Assembly: GCF_023206395.1 (NCBI RefSeq)
Contig: NZ_CP066149.1
Coordinates: 2,418,001 to 2,482,000 of the forward strand
Source: Vibrio sp. ED004
GTDB taxonomy: Bacteria; Pseudomonadota; Gammaproteobacteria; Enterobacterales; Vibrionaceae
Reading direction: 5' to 3'
DNA: 64,000 nucleotides
Shown here: positions 32,940-45,274 of the stretch, piece after piece
How positions within the stretch are numbered: position 1 is the stretch's first letter
Layout of the letters: each line of letters starts with the position of its first letter
Program-made: the position numbers and the translations under genes
Notes under the pieces: generated by a model
Told to the model about the DNA's origin: nothing
The model's database searches: none
Seen by the model: the letters and a program-made list of their open reading frames with translations, nothing else

Positions 32940-34238
32940 ATGGTTGAAAAGTTAACCTGGAAAAAGCTGACTTGGGAGCTGGCTTTTTTTTACGCACCAT
33001 GGGTTTTAGTCGGATGGATATTCGGTTACCTACCTTGGTTACTGCTGGCTGCTACGGTATTGCAGCTCGGCTGGCATCTACACAACCAAATGCGTTTGTC
33101 CGCATGGTTGTGGGATGAGAAGCGTCTAACACCACCTTCAGGCTCAGGAAACTGGGAATCTCTGTTCAACGGTATCTATCGTATGCAGCAGAGACAGCGT
33201 CGCAAACGTAAAGAATTGACCAACCTTATCCGTCGTTTCCGTAACGGTGCTGAGTCCCTTCCCGATGCCGTTGTGGTGTTTCGCGGTGAAGGCAATATTG
33301 TTTGGTGTAACAAGCTTGCTCAGTATTTACTAGGTTTCCGCTGGCCAGACGATTCAGGTCAACCGATCTCGAATTTGATCCGAACTCCGGATTTTATCAA
33401 GTATCTCAATAAGCAAGATTTCTCTGAGCCATTAGAGATGCCTTCTCCTCTGAATGTGGAGCGTATGCTTGAACTGCGTATTGTGCCGTATACCGAGGGT
33501 GAACATCTGATGGTTGTGCGTGATGTGACCCAGCTTAAGCAGCTAGAGGGCATGCGTCGTAACTTCTTCGCTAACGTATCTCATGAGCTACGTACTCCAA
33601 TGACCGTACTTCAGGGCTACCTTGAAATGACGGAAGACCCAGACATGATCGTTGGCCCTATGTGGACCAAGGCTCATGGTGTAATGACTGAGCAATTGAA
33701 TCGTATGAACAGTCTGGTCAATCAACTGCTTACACTTTCAAAAATTGAAGCAGCGCCAATGCACGAATTGGATGAAGTGGTGAACGTTCCCGCTATGCTT
33801 GAGGTTCTTGAGAAAGAAGCCGCGAGTTTAAGTGGTGATCGCGAACATAAGCTTGAATTTGATATTGATAAGAGCTTACGTGTATTAGCTGATGAAGATC
33901 AGTTGCGAAGTGCTATATCGAATCTGGTTTACAACGCAGTCAAATACACACCTCCGGGTGCTACGGTTAAGGTTCGCTGGTATCAAACAAGCCAAGGTGC
34001 CTGTTTGGATGTATCAGACACCGGAGACGGCATCGAGCCCCAACACTTACATCGACTTACAGAACGATTCTATCGTGTCGATAAGGCGCGCTCACGTGAT
34101 ACTGGTGGTAGTGGTCTTGGGCTGGCTATCGTGAAGCATGCTTTGACTCACCATGATTCTCATTTGGAAATCCAGAGTGAGCTAGGTGTCGGCAGTCGTT
34201 TCCATTTCACGTTACCAAACCGATTGACCGTTTCATGA
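32940..34238 (+). CDS. phoR: phosphate regulon sensor kinase PhoR
   Basis: A 432-residue histidine kinase with two membrane helices in the first 50 residues, no sizeable periplasmic domain, a charged region, a PAS domain at about 100-200, the H-box [12 protein letters not shown] (His 215) and the [14 protein letters not shown]-box. As in E. coli, phosphate status is probably read through PstB/PhoU rather than by direct binding. Its stop overlaps the start of the next gene (ATGA). Confidence 0.96.
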   Translation: MVEKLTWKKLTWELAFFYAPWVLVGWIFGYLPWLLLAATVLQLGWHLHNQMRLSAWLWDEKRLTPPSGSGNWESLFNGIYRMQQRQRRKRKELTNLIRRFRNGAESLPDAVVVFRGEGNIVWCNKLAQYLLGFRWPDDSGQPISNLIRTPDFIKYLNKQDFSEPLEMPSPLNVERMLELRIVPYTEGEHLMVVRDVTQLKQLEGMRRNFFANVSHELRTPMTVLQGYLEMTEDPDMIVGPMWTKAHGVMTEQLNRMNSLVNQLLTLSKIEAAPMHELDEVVNVPAMLEVLEKEAASLSGDREHKLEFDIDKSLRVLADEDQLRSAISNLVYNAVKYTPPGATVKVRWYQTSQGACLDVSDTGDGIEPQHLHRLTERFYRVDKARSRDTGGSGLGLAIVKHALTHHDSHLEIQSELGVGSRFHFTLPNRLTVS

Positions 34239-35212
34239 TTGCTTTAATACGCAGGATGCGTTTACCCATCAGTTCGTTGTTAGCGTGTGCTTTAATTTCT
34301 CCAGTTCATGCAGAGCTGACTGTTGAATCGCTTCCTGATTATTCCAAGGTGCCGGGGATTTCTGGCAGCTTGTTATCGGTAGGTTCAGATACTTTGGCGG
34401 GTATGACGACATTGTGGGTTGAAGAGTTTAAATCTTACTACCCGAATGTGAATGCTCAGGTTCAGGCTTCTGGCTCTGCGACTGCGCCTCCCGCGCTTAC
34501 TGAGGGCACTGCGCATTTGGGGCCAATGAGCCGACCAATGCGATTACGTGAGATTGAGGCATTCGAAAGAGAGCATGGCTACAAGCCCACTGCGCTTAGA
34601 GTCGCGATCGATGCGATTGGCGTATTTGTACACAAAGATAACCCGATCAAAGGGCTCAACTTTCGTCAGATAGATGGCATCTTTTCTGAAACGTTGCGCT
34701 GTGGCGGTGTTAAAAATATCGAGAGCTGGCAAGAGCTAGGGATTAAACAACCTTGGGCAAAACATCGTTTCCAACTGTTTGGCCGAAACTCCGTATCCGG
34801 TACCTATGGTTACTTTAAGCAGAATGCTTTGTGTGGCGGTGATTTCAAGAATCGAGTCAATGAGCAGCCGGGTTCAGCCTCTGTTGTTCAATCTGTGGCT
34901 TTGTCGATCAGCGGCATTGGATACACAGGCATTGGCTATCGCGTTGCGGGTGTAAGACAGGTCCCGGTGGTTAAGACGGGGGAGCAATATGTACACGCCA
35001 CAAGAGAAAATATTCTAAGCGGCGCTTACCCACTTTCACGCTTCTTGTACGTTTACGTGAATAAACACCCAAACAAGCCGCTTTCTCCGGTAGAGCAAGA
35101 GTTCCTAACTTTTATCTTCTCTAAACAAGGCCAAGAGTTGGTGGAAAAAGACGGCTACGTTTCTATTCCTCACGAATACGCAAAACAAGAGCTTGCCAAA
35201 GTAGGACTCTAA
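34235..35212 (+). CDS. PstS-family phosphate-binding protein
   Basis: A 325-residue exported protein. The signal peptide ends near SPVHA. The fold and motifs are those of phosphate ABC transporter binding proteins: [21 protein letters not shown] and [12 protein letters not shown]. The gene starts within the stop codon of phoR, so it is coupled to the two-component system. The second element of the pst system (pstCAB-phoU) lies 4 kb further along. Whether this is the main PstS or a second copy cannot be told here. Confidence 0.88.
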   Translation: MIALIRRMRLPISSLLACALISPVHAELTVESLPDYSKVPGISGSLLSVGSDTLAGMTTLWVEEFKSYYPNVNAQVQASGSATAPPALTEGTAHLGPMSRPMRLREIEAFEREHGYKPTALRVAIDAIGVFVHKDNPIKGLNFRQIDGIFSETLRCGGVKNIESWQELGIKQPWAKHRFQLFGRNSVSGTYGYFKQNALCGGDFKNRVNEQPGSASVVQSVALSISGIGYTGIGYRVAGVRQVPVVKTGEQYVHATRENILSGAYPLSRFLYVYVNKHPNKPLSPVEQEFLTFIFSKQGQELVEKDGYVSIPHEYAKQELAKVGL

Positions 35213-35228
35213 TTCCCCCGATTGGCAA

Positions 35229-36812
35229 TTACGGTTTTTGATTCTCATCGAAGCTTAGTTGCCATTCAGCATTACTCCACAGTTCCTGCTCTGCGAGTAA
35301 GTCCGCTGCCAATAGTTTATTTTCATCAAGCCAATCACCATCGGCACCACAAATCTTCCAATGATCTTTCTCGATGACCTCAATGCGTGTTTTTAGACGT
35401 GGAGAGTCGTTGCGTTGACCATTGAGAATGATGGATAGACGTAATATGCGAATCAAGCTGATCAAGTGCTTACTCTTAAACAAATTCAGTTTGGGCATCT
35501 CTTGAAGTTTGAGTGCTTTACGTTGGAAGCGAGCCAAAATCGACATGACCATCTGTTGCTCGCTATTAAAGCCCGGCATATTGGTATGTTGCAGAAGATA
35601 CGCAGAATGCTTATGGAAGCCTGAAAAGCTGATACTCAGCCCGACCTCGTGTAATAGAGCACTCCATTCAAGAAGTTCAAACAGCTGACTTTTTTTCTTA
35701 ATGCATAGCTCATCGCATATCTGATGTAAGAACTCGCTTGCTTGCTCTTTTACGCGAGTTGCGTGGTCGAAATCAACCGAGTGTTTGGTTGCGAGATTCT
35801 CTGTGGTTCGCATACGAATGTCCGAACGCTGAAAGCGATCTTCCATCTCATAGAGCAAGCCTTCACGAAGCGCGCCGTCAGAAAAGTGCATCTCTTTGAC
35901 TGAAAGAGCCATGAATATCGCAGTGAGAATAGCCACTCCGCCAGCAAAGACGGGTTGGCGCTCTTCAGTGAGCCCTTTGAGTTTTATCTCTTCAACGGTG
36001 TCGTGTTCGCACAATACATCAATTAAATGGCCTAATCGCTTTTCGGTAATAATGGCATCTTCATAGCCCATTCCGACCAAGACTTCTTTGATTGCTTTGA
36101 TGGTTCCTGAAGAGCCAAGAGCAGCATCCCAGCCTTTCTTTTTGTATTTAGCGGCTAGAGGCTCTAGACGTTGTTGAGCCGCAATGATGGCCTTGGAGAA
36201 GTTCTTGCGAGAGAGTTTTCCATTCGAGAAATATCTCTGTGTAAAACTTACGCAGCCCATCTGTTTACTGTTGACGAGCTTCGCCTCAAATCCTTTGCCG
36301 ATAATCAACTCGGTACTACCCCCCCCAATATCGACAACTAACTTGGAGTCAGATTCGGGCTGTGTGTGAGCCACGCCTAAATAGATAAGTCGCGCTTCTT
36401 CCTCACCGGGAATCACTTCGATAGGAAAAGTAAGCACCTCACGAGCACGCTGGATAAAGATATGAGCGTTGTTTGCTTGGCGGAGAGTGTGGGTGGCTGC
36501 AATACGAACATTTTCGACTTCAAAGCCTTGTAAGCGCTCGGCAAACATTGAGAGACACTCTAAACCACGCTCGATGGCTGCATTGTTCAGGTTTGATTGG
36601 TCATCGAGGCCAGAACCAAGCCTGACTCTTTGCTTGTGTCGGCTGACAAGTTGCAATTCTTGCCCGATGACTTTTGCCACAACCATGTGAAAGCTATTAG
36701 AGCCTAAATCGATGGCAGCAACGTTTTTGATAGGTGGAGATACCGCCTCAAGTGAGGCGGTATTATTGGAATCTTCTGGCGTATTGGCCTTAGTGTTTTT
36801 AGCTTGGCTCAT
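35229..36812 (-). CDS. ppx: exopolyphosphatase
   Basis: Ppx removes terminal phosphates from polyphosphate. The 527-residue product has the ASKHA fold motifs [29 protein letters not shown] and [12 protein letters not shown], and a C-terminal HD-type helical domain from about 330. The about 28 residues before AAIDLGS are longer than usual; a later start is possible but no other ATG precedes the fold. The start overlaps the end of ppk1 by 14 bases, so the pair is co-transcribed. Confidence 0.93.
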   Translation of the reverse strand: MSQAKNTKANTPEDSNNTASLEAVSPPIKNVAAIDLGSNSFHMVVAKVIGQELQLVSRHKQRVRLGSGLDDQSNLNNAAIERGLECLSMFAERLQGFEVENVRIAATHTLRQANNAHIFIQRAREVLTFPIEVIPGEEEARLIYLGVAHTQPESDSKLVVDIGGGSTELIIGKGFEAKLVNSKQMGCVSFTQRYFSNGKLSRKNFSKAIIAAQQRLEPLAAKYKKKGWDAALGSSGTIKAIKEVLVGMGYEDAIITEKRLGHLIDVLCEHDTVEEIKLKGLTEERQPVFAGGVAILTAIFMALSVKEMHFSDGALREGLLYEMEDRFQRSDIRMRTTENLATKHSVDFDHATRVKEQASEFLHQICDELCIKKKSQLFELLEWSALLHEVGLSISFSGFHKHSAYLLQHTNMPGFNSEQQMVMSILARFQRKALKLQEMPKLNLFKSKHLISLIRILRLSIILNGQRNDSPRLKTRIEVIEKDHWKICGADGDWLDENKLLAADLLAEQELWSNAEWQLSFDENQKP

Positions 36813-38898
36813 CGTGAGATTGTTGTTCCCTAGCTTTTCGAGTCTGTTTCTCTACCTGCTTGAGGTAATCATAGATGGCGACTTGAGAGCGGCGTTTTTT
36901 ACGGTTACCGCGAGGAACGTAAGCGTTGCTCATCTCTTTATCTATCCACCTTGCCTTAACTGTATCGGTAAAATGAATATTTACAATGTCGATGATGCGT
37001 TGTTTCAAACGTTCATCACGGATTGGCGCCGCGACTTCAATGCGGTGATCGATGTTTCGCGTCATCCAATCTGCCGATGAGATAAATACTTTCGGGTCAC
37101 CAGCGTTGTGTGTAATCAAAACGCGTGGGTGCTCTAGGAATCGGTCGATGATACTGATGATTTCAATGTTCTCACTAACGCCTTCGACTCCCGGAACCAG
37201 TGAGCACATACCTCGGATTATCATGCGAATTTTGACACCCGCATTGCTTGCGCCATAAAGCTTATTGATAAGCCCTTTATCAACCAAGTTGTTCACTTTT
37301 AAGGTGATCTGCGCTTTTCTACCCGCTTTAGCACTAGCTATTTCTGTATCGATAAGACGGTAAAGTTTCTTACGTGAGTTTCGTGGCGACACAATTAAGT
37401 GGTCAAACTTTACAGGGCGATAAGGGTTCTCAATATACCCAAAGACATTACGCACCTCATTAGTCAGTTCTTGGTCGGCGGTAAGCAGCGAGAAGTCGGT
37501 GTAGATTCGTGCGGTCTTTTCGTGGAAATTTCCTGTGCCGATATGTGCGTAGCGAGTGATTTCTTCACCTTCACGGCGGCTGATCAGAAGTAACTTAGAG
37601 TGTATTTTTAGACCCGGAGCACCAAAGATCACTTGAACGCCAGCTTCAGTTAGGATCTTTGACCATTCGATATTGGCTTCTTCGTCGAATCGAGCTTGAA
37701 GCTCAACTACTACCGTTACGTTTTTGCCATTATGAACGGCATCGATCAACGAATTCATTAATCGAGAGTTTTTCGCTACGCGATAGATATTGATCTTGAT
37801 ACTGATGACTTTTGGATCAAATGAAGCCTGACGAACCAACTCTGTCATGTGATCAAAGGTATGATATGGATAGTACAGCAAGATGTCTTGATTCTTGATT
37901 GCATCAAAGCTGTTATCAAACCCATCAAAGTCTGCACATGACATTGGTGGTAAAGGTTTGTTTTCTAAGTATTCACGACCTACGTTCGGGAAACCGATGA
38001 AATCTTTAAAGTTATGGTAACGACCACCAGGTATCAGGTTGTCGTAGTTAGAGATGCCTAATTTTCCGCACAAGAAATCCAGCATGTTTTGAGGCATTGT
38101 GTGTTCATAAACAAAACGCACAGGTAGGGCACTGAGCCTCTGAGCCACACCTTCAGACATCTGTTCTAGCAAGCTGTGTTCGACTTCGTGGCTTAGGTCG
38201 TATTCAGCATCACGAGTCATTTTCATCGCATGGCAGTTGAGCTGGTCGTATTCGAAAAAGCCTTTAAATAGATCATCGATGCAGTATCGGATAATGTTAT
38301 CAAGTAAGATGATGGTCTTGCGGCGTTTTCCTTTCTGCTCTGGAACCATGACAAAGCGCGGAAGGTGATCGGTCGGTATCTCAATGACAGCGTATTTGGA
38401 TTGCTGCTCTTTTTGAAGCTCGACGGTCAGATAGGCATACTCATCTTTTAAGAACTGAAGCACATTCATTTCGTTGTTCATTAGAAGGGGCGTGATGTGA
38501 GGAAGTACTTCTTTCTTAAAGTATTTCTTTACCCATTTCTTTTGAGCGTCATTCAACTGTGTCTCGTTAACTAGGAAAATACGTCGTCTTGCCATCTCTA
38601 GAATGAGATCATTGTAGAGTTCATCAAAACGTTGGTTTAACTTAAACGCCTTGTTTTGCATCTTAGTGAGCAGATGCTTTGAGTTGTCATGGATCCCACG
38701 CTCTTGGTTGATCAAAATGCGACGTTTCACATCCGAGAATCGAACCTTGTAAAACTCGTCTAGATTGTTAGAAAAGATCCCGAGAAAGCGTACTCTTTCG
38801 ATCAAAGGTACTGTTTTGTCCGCTGATTCCTGTAAGACTCTTTCGTTAAAAGAGAGCCAACTGAGTTCTTTTTCTATATAGAGCTTTTCAGCGTTCAT
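36799..38898 (-). CDS. ppk1: polyphosphate kinase 1
   Basis: PPK1 polymerises the gamma-phosphate of ATP into polyphosphate through a phosphohistidine. The 699-residue protein begins [20 protein letters not shown], as in E. coli. The phosphohistidine is in [10 protein letters not shown] and the second conserved histidine in DHRIEVAAP. The frame extends to a TTG at 38904, but ATG at 38898 has AGGA upstream. It is divergent from pstC, and a candidate Pho box lies between them. Confidence 0.96.
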   Translation of the reverse strand: MNAEKLYIEKELSWLSFNERVLQESADKTVPLIERVRFLGIFSNNLDEFYKVRFSDVKRRILINQERGIHDNSKHLLTKMQNKAFKLNQRFDELYNDLILEMARRRIFLVNETQLNDAQKKWVKKYFKKEVLPHITPLLMNNEMNVLQFLKDEYAYLTVELQKEQQSKYAVIEIPTDHLPRFVMVPEQKGKRRKTIILLDNIIRYCIDDLFKGFFEYDQLNCHAMKMTRDAEYDLSHEVEHSLLEQMSEGVAQRLSALPVRFVYEHTMPQNMLDFLCGKLGISNYDNLIPGGRYHNFKDFIGFPNVGREYLENKPLPPMSCADFDGFDNSFDAIKNQDILLYYPYHTFDHMTELVRQASFDPKVISIKINIYRVAKNSRLMNSLIDAVHNGKNVTVVVELQARFDEEANIEWSKILTEAGVQVIFGAPGLKIHSKLLLISRREGEEITRYAHIGTGNFHEKTARIYTDFSLLTADQELTNEVRNVFGYIENPYRPVKFDHLIVSPRNSRKKLYRLIDTEIASAKAGRKAQITLKVNNLVDKGLINKLYGASNAGVKIRMIIRGMCSLVPGVEGVSENIEIISIIDRFLEHPRVLITHNAGDPKVFISSADWMTRNIDHRIEVAAPIRDERLKQRIIDIVNIHFTDTVKARWIDKEMSNAYVPRGNRKKRRSQVAIYDYLKQVEKQTRKAREQQSHDEPS

Positions 38899-39038
38899 AA
38901 TCAATCCTAGACATCTTAAAGAGTGTGAGATTACTCAAATTGTAAAAAATGAGCAGAGTATGCTGTTTTTGTTACGGTATTATTTCACTCTACAGTTTCA
39001 ATAAAACTTACTATTATTTTCAGTTGTTTAATGTGAGT

Positions 39039-39056
39039 TGTAATATAATTGTCATG
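39039..39056 (+). promoter_or_regulatory. candidate Pho box between ppk1 and pstC
   Basis: TGTAATA and TGTCATG start 11 bases apart, resembling two PhoB half-sites. It lies 46 bases before the pstC start. The first unit is weak, so the call depends on the context of the phosphate regulon. Confidence 0.5.
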
Positions 39057-39101
39057 TAAACGAAATATTATGATATTAGCTCAAAAAAGGTAGATAGACA
39101 G

Positions 39102-41330
39102 ATGGCCGCAGCCGAACTTTCATTGAAAAAACGAGATAAAAAAAGATGGTTGAAAGACCGTCTTATGCGTTTTGCGGTGACATTAGGCGGTGTGAGTGTG
39201 CTGGCAGCACTTGTTCTGATCTTTATTTACCTAGCGATGGTCATTCTTCCGATCTTCGCTGACTCAAGTTTAGAGACCGATCAAAAAGTCCAACCCGTGA
39301 TCGTACAAGATCCGATCGCAATGACGGTCGATGAGTATGGCCAACATGCATTAGTGATCGACCGTAATGGTTCTGTCGATTATTGGACTCTCAATAACTC
39401 CCAATCTACGCCATACTTTTCTGAATCCATTATTCAAGACTCGGTCGCGTTTGCTCGAAGCACACCAGCAGACAATTGGTTTGCCTTTGCCAACCACCAA
39501 GGCCAAGTACAGTTGTTTCAACCTGAATTTTCAAAGCCTCTTGCCGTAAAAGGGCAAGCCGCTAGCCCTCGAATTAATTACCTTCAACCCAAAAGCCAAC
39601 CATTTGAATTTTTAGATGACATTGCATTGAGTGATGGCTTGAGCATTGAGAAGCTAACATTTGCGACTGACAATCATCATTTGACGCTGGTGGCTCAGTT
39701 ATCTAATAAACGCATTTTGGTGAAATGGTATCAAGCGTCGCTAACAGGTGAATACTCAGAGATTAATTCTCAATGGTTATCGAAAGAGTTTGGCCAGCAA
39801 GACCAGTTGTTAATGACACCCAACGGGCATACTTTGTATCTTCGAAACGCCTCTGACCTTACGGTTCTAACTGCGGAAGCGAACAAGTTCTCGGTTCGAG
39901 AAGTGATCGATTTAAGTTTAGGTGATGAGCAGCATGCCGTTAAGAATATTGACTTGCTGTCAGGTGCTTATTCTCTGCTCGTGAGTCATTTTGATGGGCG
40001 AGTCTCTCAATGGTTTGATGTATTGAGCAAAGAGCAGCGTAACCTGACTCACATTCGTGATTTTAAATTGCCTTCTGAAGTTCAGTTCTTATTGCCTGAT
40101 ACCTATCGCAAAGGCTTTTACAGCTTCTATAAGAATGGAACGATTCAGAGTCACTATACGACCAGTGAAAAGTTATCTCTGTTTGAGAAAGCTTATAAGA
40201 AGTCGCCACAACTTGCGGCTATGTCTGCCAACGAGCTTCATCTCGCAACGCTGAGTGATGGCGTTATTAGTCTTGCATTGGTTGATAATCCATATCCTGA
40301 AATATCGTTTTCATCGTTATGGAAAAAGGTGTGGTACGAGAGCTACCCAGAGCCTCAGTATGTGTGGCAATCCACTTCTGCGAATGATGATTTTGAAGGT
40401 AAGTTCAGCTTAGTGCCTTTGACTTTTGGTACGCTTAAAGCGGCGTTGTTTGCAATGATGTTCGCCGTGCCTATTGCGGTACTTGGTGCCATTTATACCG
40501 CTTACTTTATGACACCTAAGATGCGTCGAGTGGTAAAACCTTCGATTGAATTAATGGAAGCATTGCCGACCGTTATCATCGGATTTATCGCGGGCTTATG
40601 GTTTGCTCCTATCGTGGAGACGCATTTAACCGCCATTGTGTCACTGCTATTGGTGTTGCCTCTTAGTACTCTGGTTGTTGGCTTAATTTGGTATTGCTTA
40701 CCACAGGACTGGGTGAGCCGTTTCCCTAATGGTTGGCACGCACTTATTCTGGTTCCGGTGTTGATTGTGACTACAGTGGTCGTGCTTAACTTTGGTGGGA
40801 AAATTGAATCATTACTGTTTGCTGGTGATATCAAACTTTTCTTAAATCACCATGGAATCGATTTTGACCAGCGTAACGCACTCGTGATTGGTTTCGCGAT
40901 GGGCTTCGCGGTTATCCCGACCATTTTCACTATCGCAGAAGATGCTATTTTCTCAGTGCCTAAACACCTGTCGGACGGTTCTTTGGCACTAGGCGCCACG
41001 CCTTGGCAAACACTGATTTATGTTGTTCTGCTTACTGCGAGCCCCGGTATTTTCTCAGCAATTATGATGGGCTTGGGTAGAGCGGTTGGTGAGACCATGA
41101 TTGTGTTAATGGCGACCGGTAATACGCCTATCATGGATTGGAATATTCTTGAGGGGATGCGAACGCTCTCTGCGACGATTGCGGTTGAGCTTCCTGAATC
41201 CGAGGTTGGCAGCCCTCACTTTAGATTGCTGTTCTTAGCTGCGTTACTTCTATTCGTCTTTACCTTCGCCGTGAACTCGATTGCGGAATGGGTAAGACAA
41301 AGGCTGCGAGATAAATACCGTGCTTTATAA
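39102..41330 (+). CDS. pstC: phosphate ABC transporter permease, PstC type with large periplasmic domain
   Basis: A 742-residue permease subunit. One membrane helix at about 28-52 is followed by a large soluble domain (about 60-430), then the transporter core of about 300 residues with the EAA-like loop [17 protein letters not shown]. coli PstC has only 319 residues. The soluble domain has repeat-like beta-rich text reminiscent of propeller proteins. Together with PstA, PstB and PhoU in one row it takes up phosphate. Spacing to pstA is 44 bases. Confidence 0.9.
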   Translation: MAAAELSLKKRDKKRWLKDRLMRFAVTLGGVSVLAALVLIFIYLAMVILPIFADSSLETDQKVQPVIVQDPIAMTVDEYGQHALVIDRNGSVDYWTLNNSQSTPYFSESIIQDSVAFARSTPADNWFAFANHQGQVQLFQPEFSKPLAVKGQAASPRINYLQPKSQPFEFLDDIALSDGLSIEKLTFATDNHHLTLVAQLSNKRILVKWYQASLTGEYSEINSQWLSKEFGQQDQLLMTPNGHTLYLRNASDLTVLTAEANKFSVREVIDLSLGDEQHAVKNIDLLSGAYSLLVSHFDGRVSQWFDVLSKEQRNLTHIRDFKLPSEVQFLLPDTYRKGFYSFYKNGTIQSHYTTSEKLSLFEKAYKKSPQLAAMSANELHLATLSDGVISLALVDNPYPEISFSSLWKKVWYESYPEPQYVWQSTSANDDFEGKFSLVPLTFGTLKAALFAMMFAVPIAVLGAIYTAYFMTPKMRRVVKPSIELMEALPTVIIGFIAGLWFAPIVETHLTAIVSLLLVLPLSTLVVGLIWYCLPQDWVSRFPNGWHALILVPVLIVTTVVVLNFGGKIESLLFAGDIKLFLNHHGIDFDQRNALVIGFAMGFAVIPTIFTIAEDAIFSVPKHLSDGSLALGATPWQTLIYVVLLTASPGIFSAIMMGLGRAVGETMIVLMATGNTPIMDWNILEGMRTLSATIAVELPESEVGSPHFRLLFLAALLLFVFTFAVNSIAEWVRQRLRDKYRAL

Positions 41331-41374
41331 TTTTTATCTGAATCGTCAATCGCAACCAGTAAGAGAGCCTCTTC

Positions 41375-43069
41375 ATGTTTAAGTGGATTAAATCGGGATC
41401 TCCTTGGATATGGCTAACTGGTGGTGCCGTTAGTATTAGTATGCTGTCGGTACTTGGCCTGATTTTGTTTATTGGTTGGAAAGGGTTGACCTATTTCTGG
41501 CCTGCGCCTCTTTATCAGTGGCAAGTAAATGAAACAGAAAGCCTTGCCAATGTTCCATTTCAACATCAAGAGATGGCGAAGAACCGTTTAATTGGTCAAC
41601 TTTACGAACGTAAGTACATTCCAGTTGAACAACTGTCGAATGTGCAGGATAAAAAACTGCCGCAAGAGATTATCGATAAAGGGTTAGTTCGACGTCTGAG
41701 CATCAAGATCGCTAACCGTGAATTGTACCCTGCGGACTTTGTGTCAATTCTTGAGGTGAACCTTAAAGAACCGACCACACCAAAAGAGTGGGCTGTGATC
41801 GAGCGAAGCCGTGGTGGTTACTTTTTCGGAAAACCGGTTGGCTTTAGAAGTGCAGACGGTGTTCTAACCGATGACATCGAGAAAGAATTGGTCAAAGGTT
41901 TAACTCACGCTGATACGTTACGTGATGAAATTCAAAAGATCGTTAACCAAACGGTTCGAACGACTAGTTGGTCGTTGGAGCAATTACGTTTAGAAATGCG
42001 TAAAAAAGAACTCAATGACAACCTATCCGAGCAAGAGCGACAAGAGCTAGAATCTAAACGTTTGGCTTTAAGTCGAGAGTTAGCCTCTGGAGAGTATCAA
42101 CTTGATTCTCTTAGGCAACAGCTCAACCTTGATGCTCTGATTGTTGAAGATATGACGGGTAAAGTGGTCGAGGTTCCACTGAGTGAGATCTTAGACTTCT
42201 GGTTTCCTAACCAGATGACTTATCCAGAGAAAGTTCTGCATTGGTGCGAGCAGGTCTGGAAGTTCTTATCTGAAAATCCTAGAGAATCTAACTCTGAAGG
42301 TGGCGTGTTCCCTGCAATTTTCGGTACGGTACTCTTAGTGCTTATCATGTCGATTGTAGTGATGCCGCTTGGTGTCATTGCCGCGATTTATCTGCATGAA
42401 TACGCAAAAAACAATGCGCTAACTCGCTTGATTCGCATAGCAGTCATAAACTTAGCGGGTGTGCCATCCATCGTTTATGGTGTATTTGGCTTAGGCTTTT
42501 TTGTTTATACCATTGGTGGCTCGATCGACTCATTATTCTATGCAGAGCGTTTACCTGCTCCGACGTTTGGTACGCCAGGCCTGTTGTGGTCGGCATTAAC
42601 GCTGGCTGTTTTAACATTGCCTGTCGTGATTGTGACTGCCGAAGAAGGCTTAACTCGAATCCCTAGCTCTGTGAGACACGGCTCTTTAGCTTTGGGCGCA
42701 ACCCAGTCAGAGACCTTGTGGCGAATCGTTTTACCTATGGCGAGCCCTGCGATTATTACCGGGCTTATTCTGGCTGTGGCCCGTGCTGCAGGAGAAGTTG
42801 CACCATTAATGCTGGTGGGTGTAGTGAAGTTAGCGTCGAGCCTACCTGTTGATGCGCAGTTCCCGTATGTACACCTAGATAGAAAATTTATGCATTTAGG
42901 TTTTCACATCTATGATGTGGGCTTCCAAACATCAAACATAGAAGCAGCAAGACCTCTAGTTTACGCAACGTCATTTTTGCTGGTTACCGTGATTGTTGGG
43001 TTGAACTTAACGGCAATTAACATTCGAAATAACCTGCGTGAAAAGTACCGAACCTTAGGACAAGATTAA
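41375..43069 (+). CDS. pstA: phosphate ABC transporter permease PstA, with coiled-coil insertion
   Basis: A 564-residue permease (E. coli PstA 296). After the first membrane helix (about 15-38) comes a periplasmic part of about 270 residues that includes a charged coiled-coil stretch at about 195-270 ([19 protein letters not shown]). The C-terminal half is the permease core with the EAA loop [16 protein letters not shown]. The stop is one base from the pstB start, so PstA and PstB are translationally coupled. Confidence 0.92.
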   Translation: MFKWIKSGSPWIWLTGGAVSISMLSVLGLILFIGWKGLTYFWPAPLYQWQVNETESLANVPFQHQEMAKNRLIGQLYERKYIPVEQLSNVQDKKLPQEIIDKGLVRRLSIKIANRELYPADFVSILEVNLKEPTTPKEWAVIERSRGGYFFGKPVGFRSADGVLTDDIEKELVKGLTHADTLRDEIQKIVNQTVRTTSWSLEQLRLEMRKKELNDNLSEQERQELESKRLALSRELASGEYQLDSLRQQLNLDALIVEDMTGKVVEVPLSEILDFWFPNQMTYPEKVLHWCEQVWKFLSENPRESNSEGGVFPAIFGTVLLVLIMSIVVMPLGVIAAIYLHEYAKNNALTRLIRIAVINLAGVPSIVYGVFGLGFFVYTIGGSIDSLFYAERLPAPTFGTPGLLWSALTLAVLTLPVVIVTAEEGLTRIPSSVRHGSLALGATQSETLWRIVLPMASPAIITGLILAVARAAGEVAPLMLVGVVKLASSLPVDAQFPYVHLDRKFMHLGFHIYDVGFQTSNIEAARPLVYATSFLLVTVIVGLNLTAINIRNNLREKYRTLGQD

Positions 43070-43070
43070 G

Positions 43071-43889
43071 ATGTTTTCAATTAATGAAACCTTGGGTTAT
43101 CAAGCACCTTTAGATGTGCACAACCTAACCGAAGAGCAAACAGCCATCTCGATTGAGGGGCTGAACCTATACTATAAAGAAGCTCAGGCGCTTGATGATA
43201 TCTCAATGACGATACCGAAAGGGCAGGTGACGGCTTTTATCGGTCCTTCTGGTTGCGGGAAGTCGACACTACTTCGCTGTATTAATCGTATGAACGATCT
43301 TGTCGAAGGTTGTAGAGTCTCAGGCAAGGTGAAGTTGTACGGCAATAATGTTTATCACCCGAAAGTTGATGTCGCGACCTTACGACGTCGTGTTGGCATG
43401 GTATTCCAACGCCCGAACCCTTTTCCTAAATCAATTTATGAAAATGTGGTTTATGGGTTGAGGCTACAAGGCGTGAGCAACAGTCGCGATTTAGATGATG
43501 CTGTTGAGCGCTCATTACGTGCCGCGGCGCTTTGGGATGAAGTAAAAGATCGCTTACATGAAAACGCCTTTGGTTTATCGGGTGGTCAGCAGCAGCGTTT
43601 GGTCATCGCTCGCGCGGTGGCAATAGAGCCGGAAGTACTTTTGCTTGATGAGCCGACATCAGCCTTGGATCCGATTTCTACTCTGACGATTGAAGAGTTG
43701 ATCAACGATCTAAAAACGCAATACACCGTGGTGATCGTGACCCATAACATGCAACAGGCCGCTCGCGTAAGTGACCACACTGCGTTTATTCATATGGGAA
43801 AATTGATCGAGTACTCAGATACGGATTCAATATTCACGTCGCCATTGAAAAATCAAACGGAAGACTACATTACTGGTAGGTATGGCTAA
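43071..43889 (+). CDS. pstB: phosphate ABC transporter ATPase
   Basis: A 272-residue ABC ATPase with Walker [10 protein letters not shown], signature LSGGQQQR and Walker [14 protein letters not shown]. It drives phosphate import and, in E. coli, takes part in signalling to PhoR with PhoU. The N-terminal about 25 residues before the ATPase core are longer than in E. coli (257). It precedes phoU by 75 bases. Confidence 0.96.
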   Translation: MFSINETLGYQAPLDVHNLTEEQTAISIEGLNLYYKEAQALDDISMTIPKGQVTAFIGPSGCGKSTLLRCINRMNDLVEGCRVSGKVKLYGNNVYHPKVDVATLRRRVGMVFQRPNPFPKSIYENVVYGLRLQGVSNSRDLDDAVERSLRAAALWDEVKDRLHENAFGLSGGQQQRLVIARAVAIEPEVLLLDEPTSALDPISTLTIEELINDLKTQYTVVIVTHNMQQAARVSDHTAFIHMGKLIEYSDTDSIFTSPLKNQTEDYITGRYG

Positions 43890-43964
43890 CGTGATTGTTC
43901 ACGCCATATAGAGCTGAGCCACTCTTATGTAAACGGCTTAATCCATTTCTTTTAAGGAGCTGAC

Positions 43965-44663
43965 ATGCATTTTGGTCGCCACATCTCAGGACAATTCAAT
44001 GTTGAATTAGAGTCTATCCGTACTCATGTACTTACTATGGGCGGGTTAGTGGAGCAGCAGCTTTCTTTTGCGATGCAAGCGCTTCACAAAGATGATGTGG
44101 AGTTAGCTAAAAAAGTCATTCGTGATGACCATAAAGTAAATGCGATGGAAGTGTCGATTGATGAGGCATGTACGCGAATCATTGCCAAGCGTCAGCCTAC
44201 AGCGAAAGACCTGCGTTTGATTATGGCGATCATCAAGACCATTACTGATCTTGAACGTATTGGCGATGTTGCTTCTAAAATAGCGCAAGGTGCTATCGAG
44301 ATCCCTTCGACTAAAGAACAAAAATTCCATGTATCTCTAGAACCACTGTGTCGACAAGCGATCACCATGCTGCATCAAGTTTTGGATGCATTTGCACGAA
44401 TGGATGTAGATGCGGCGGCTGAAGTGCATAAACTCGATGACAAGCTTGATGCTGAGTACGAAGCTGTAATTCGCCAGTTAATGACTTACATGATGGAAGA
44501 CCCGAAGAACATTCCTAACATTTTGCAAGTGATGTGGTCTGCGCGAGCTATTGAGCGTGTAGGGGATCGTTGTCAGAATATTTGTGAATACATCATCTAC
44601 TTTGTAAAAGGCAAAGATGTTCGTCACCTAGGAGAGCAAAGCCTAGATGACGTTTTGCGATAG
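43965..44663 (+). CDS. phoU: phosphate signalling protein PhoU
   Basis: A 232-residue cytoplasmic helical protein made of two three-helix bundles, each with a metal-binding E/D-rich motif ([11 protein letters not shown] and [12 protein letters not shown]). PhoU lowers PhoB phosphorylation at high phosphate. AAGGAG lies 5 bases before the ATG. Last gene of the pst operon; the gene that follows is convergent, and no clear terminator is seen in the 26-base gap. Confidence 0.96.
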   Translation: MHFGRHISGQFNVELESIRTHVLTMGGLVEQQLSFAMQALHKDDVELAKKVIRDDHKVNAMEVSIDEACTRIIAKRQPTAKDLRLIMAIIKTITDLERIGDVASKIAQGAIEIPSTKEQKFHVSLEPLCRQAITMLHQVLDAFARMDVDAAAEVHKLDDKLDAEYEAVIRQLMTYMMEDPKNIPNILQVMWSARAIERVGDRCQNICEYIIYFVKGKDVRHLGEQSLDDVLR

Positions 44664-44689
44664 CTGTCCTGTCTTAAAATCTAATCAAT

Positions 44690-45181
44690 CTAGAAGCGTA
44701 TGATTGCCCCTAGGTTGAGGTTGATGGTGGTGTTATAAGGCACGAAAGTCTTATTGTGATCAAAAATATTTAAGTCCGCCCCGGCTCTCAAGGCCAATAC
44801 TGAATTAGCTTGATACACGTAAGCACCACCTAAACTTAAGCCTGTCGCCGTTTTCCTTTCAGTGACACCTGAGCGTGTCTTCTCACCATCATAGTCAGCG
44901 AATCCAATCTCAGCTTGAAATCCATGTGTCTGTTTTGAACCAAACATATTTTGGATACCAACTCGATATGACTTTACCGTTTCATCATAGCGGTCGCTTT
45001 CATACCAAATATCTGAATAACTTAAATAGATAGCTCCAAGATCAGCAACCTCAGTAATTCCTGCTTGAATACCAAAGCCATGATAGGCCCCGATTTTTAT
45101 TTCTGGGGATAGGTGTAGTCCGCTTGCTGAAACTGAAGTTGAAAGAAGGGTTAACAAAAGCAAGGGAGTTTTTATTTTCAT
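44690..45181 (-). CDS. outer-membrane beta-barrel protein, small
   Basis: From the ATG at 45181 the product has 163 residues. A signal peptide (MKIKTPLLLLTLLSTSVSA) is followed by alternating beta-strand text and the C-terminal barrel signal NLNLGAIIRF, ending in Phe. The frame is open to 45271, but that start would put a charged stretch before the signal sequence. Substrate or function not recognised. It lies 93 bases downstream of another barrel gene on the same strand. Confidence 0.75.
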   Translation of the reverse strand: MKIKTPLLLLTLLSTSVSASGLHLSPEIKIGAYHGFGIQAGITEVADLGAIYLSYSDIWYESDRYDETVKSYRVGIQNMFGSKQTHGFQAEIGFADYDGEKTRSGVTERKTATGLSLGGAYVYQANSVLALRAGADLNIFDHNKTFVPYNTTINLNLGAIIRF

Positions 45182-45274
45182 AACAATACCTAGAGCATAT
45201 AGCCGTCCGTGGCTGCTAATATTTATTTGTGAATTGATCGTAAAAAAGCCAGCGTAATGCTGACTTTTCAATTT

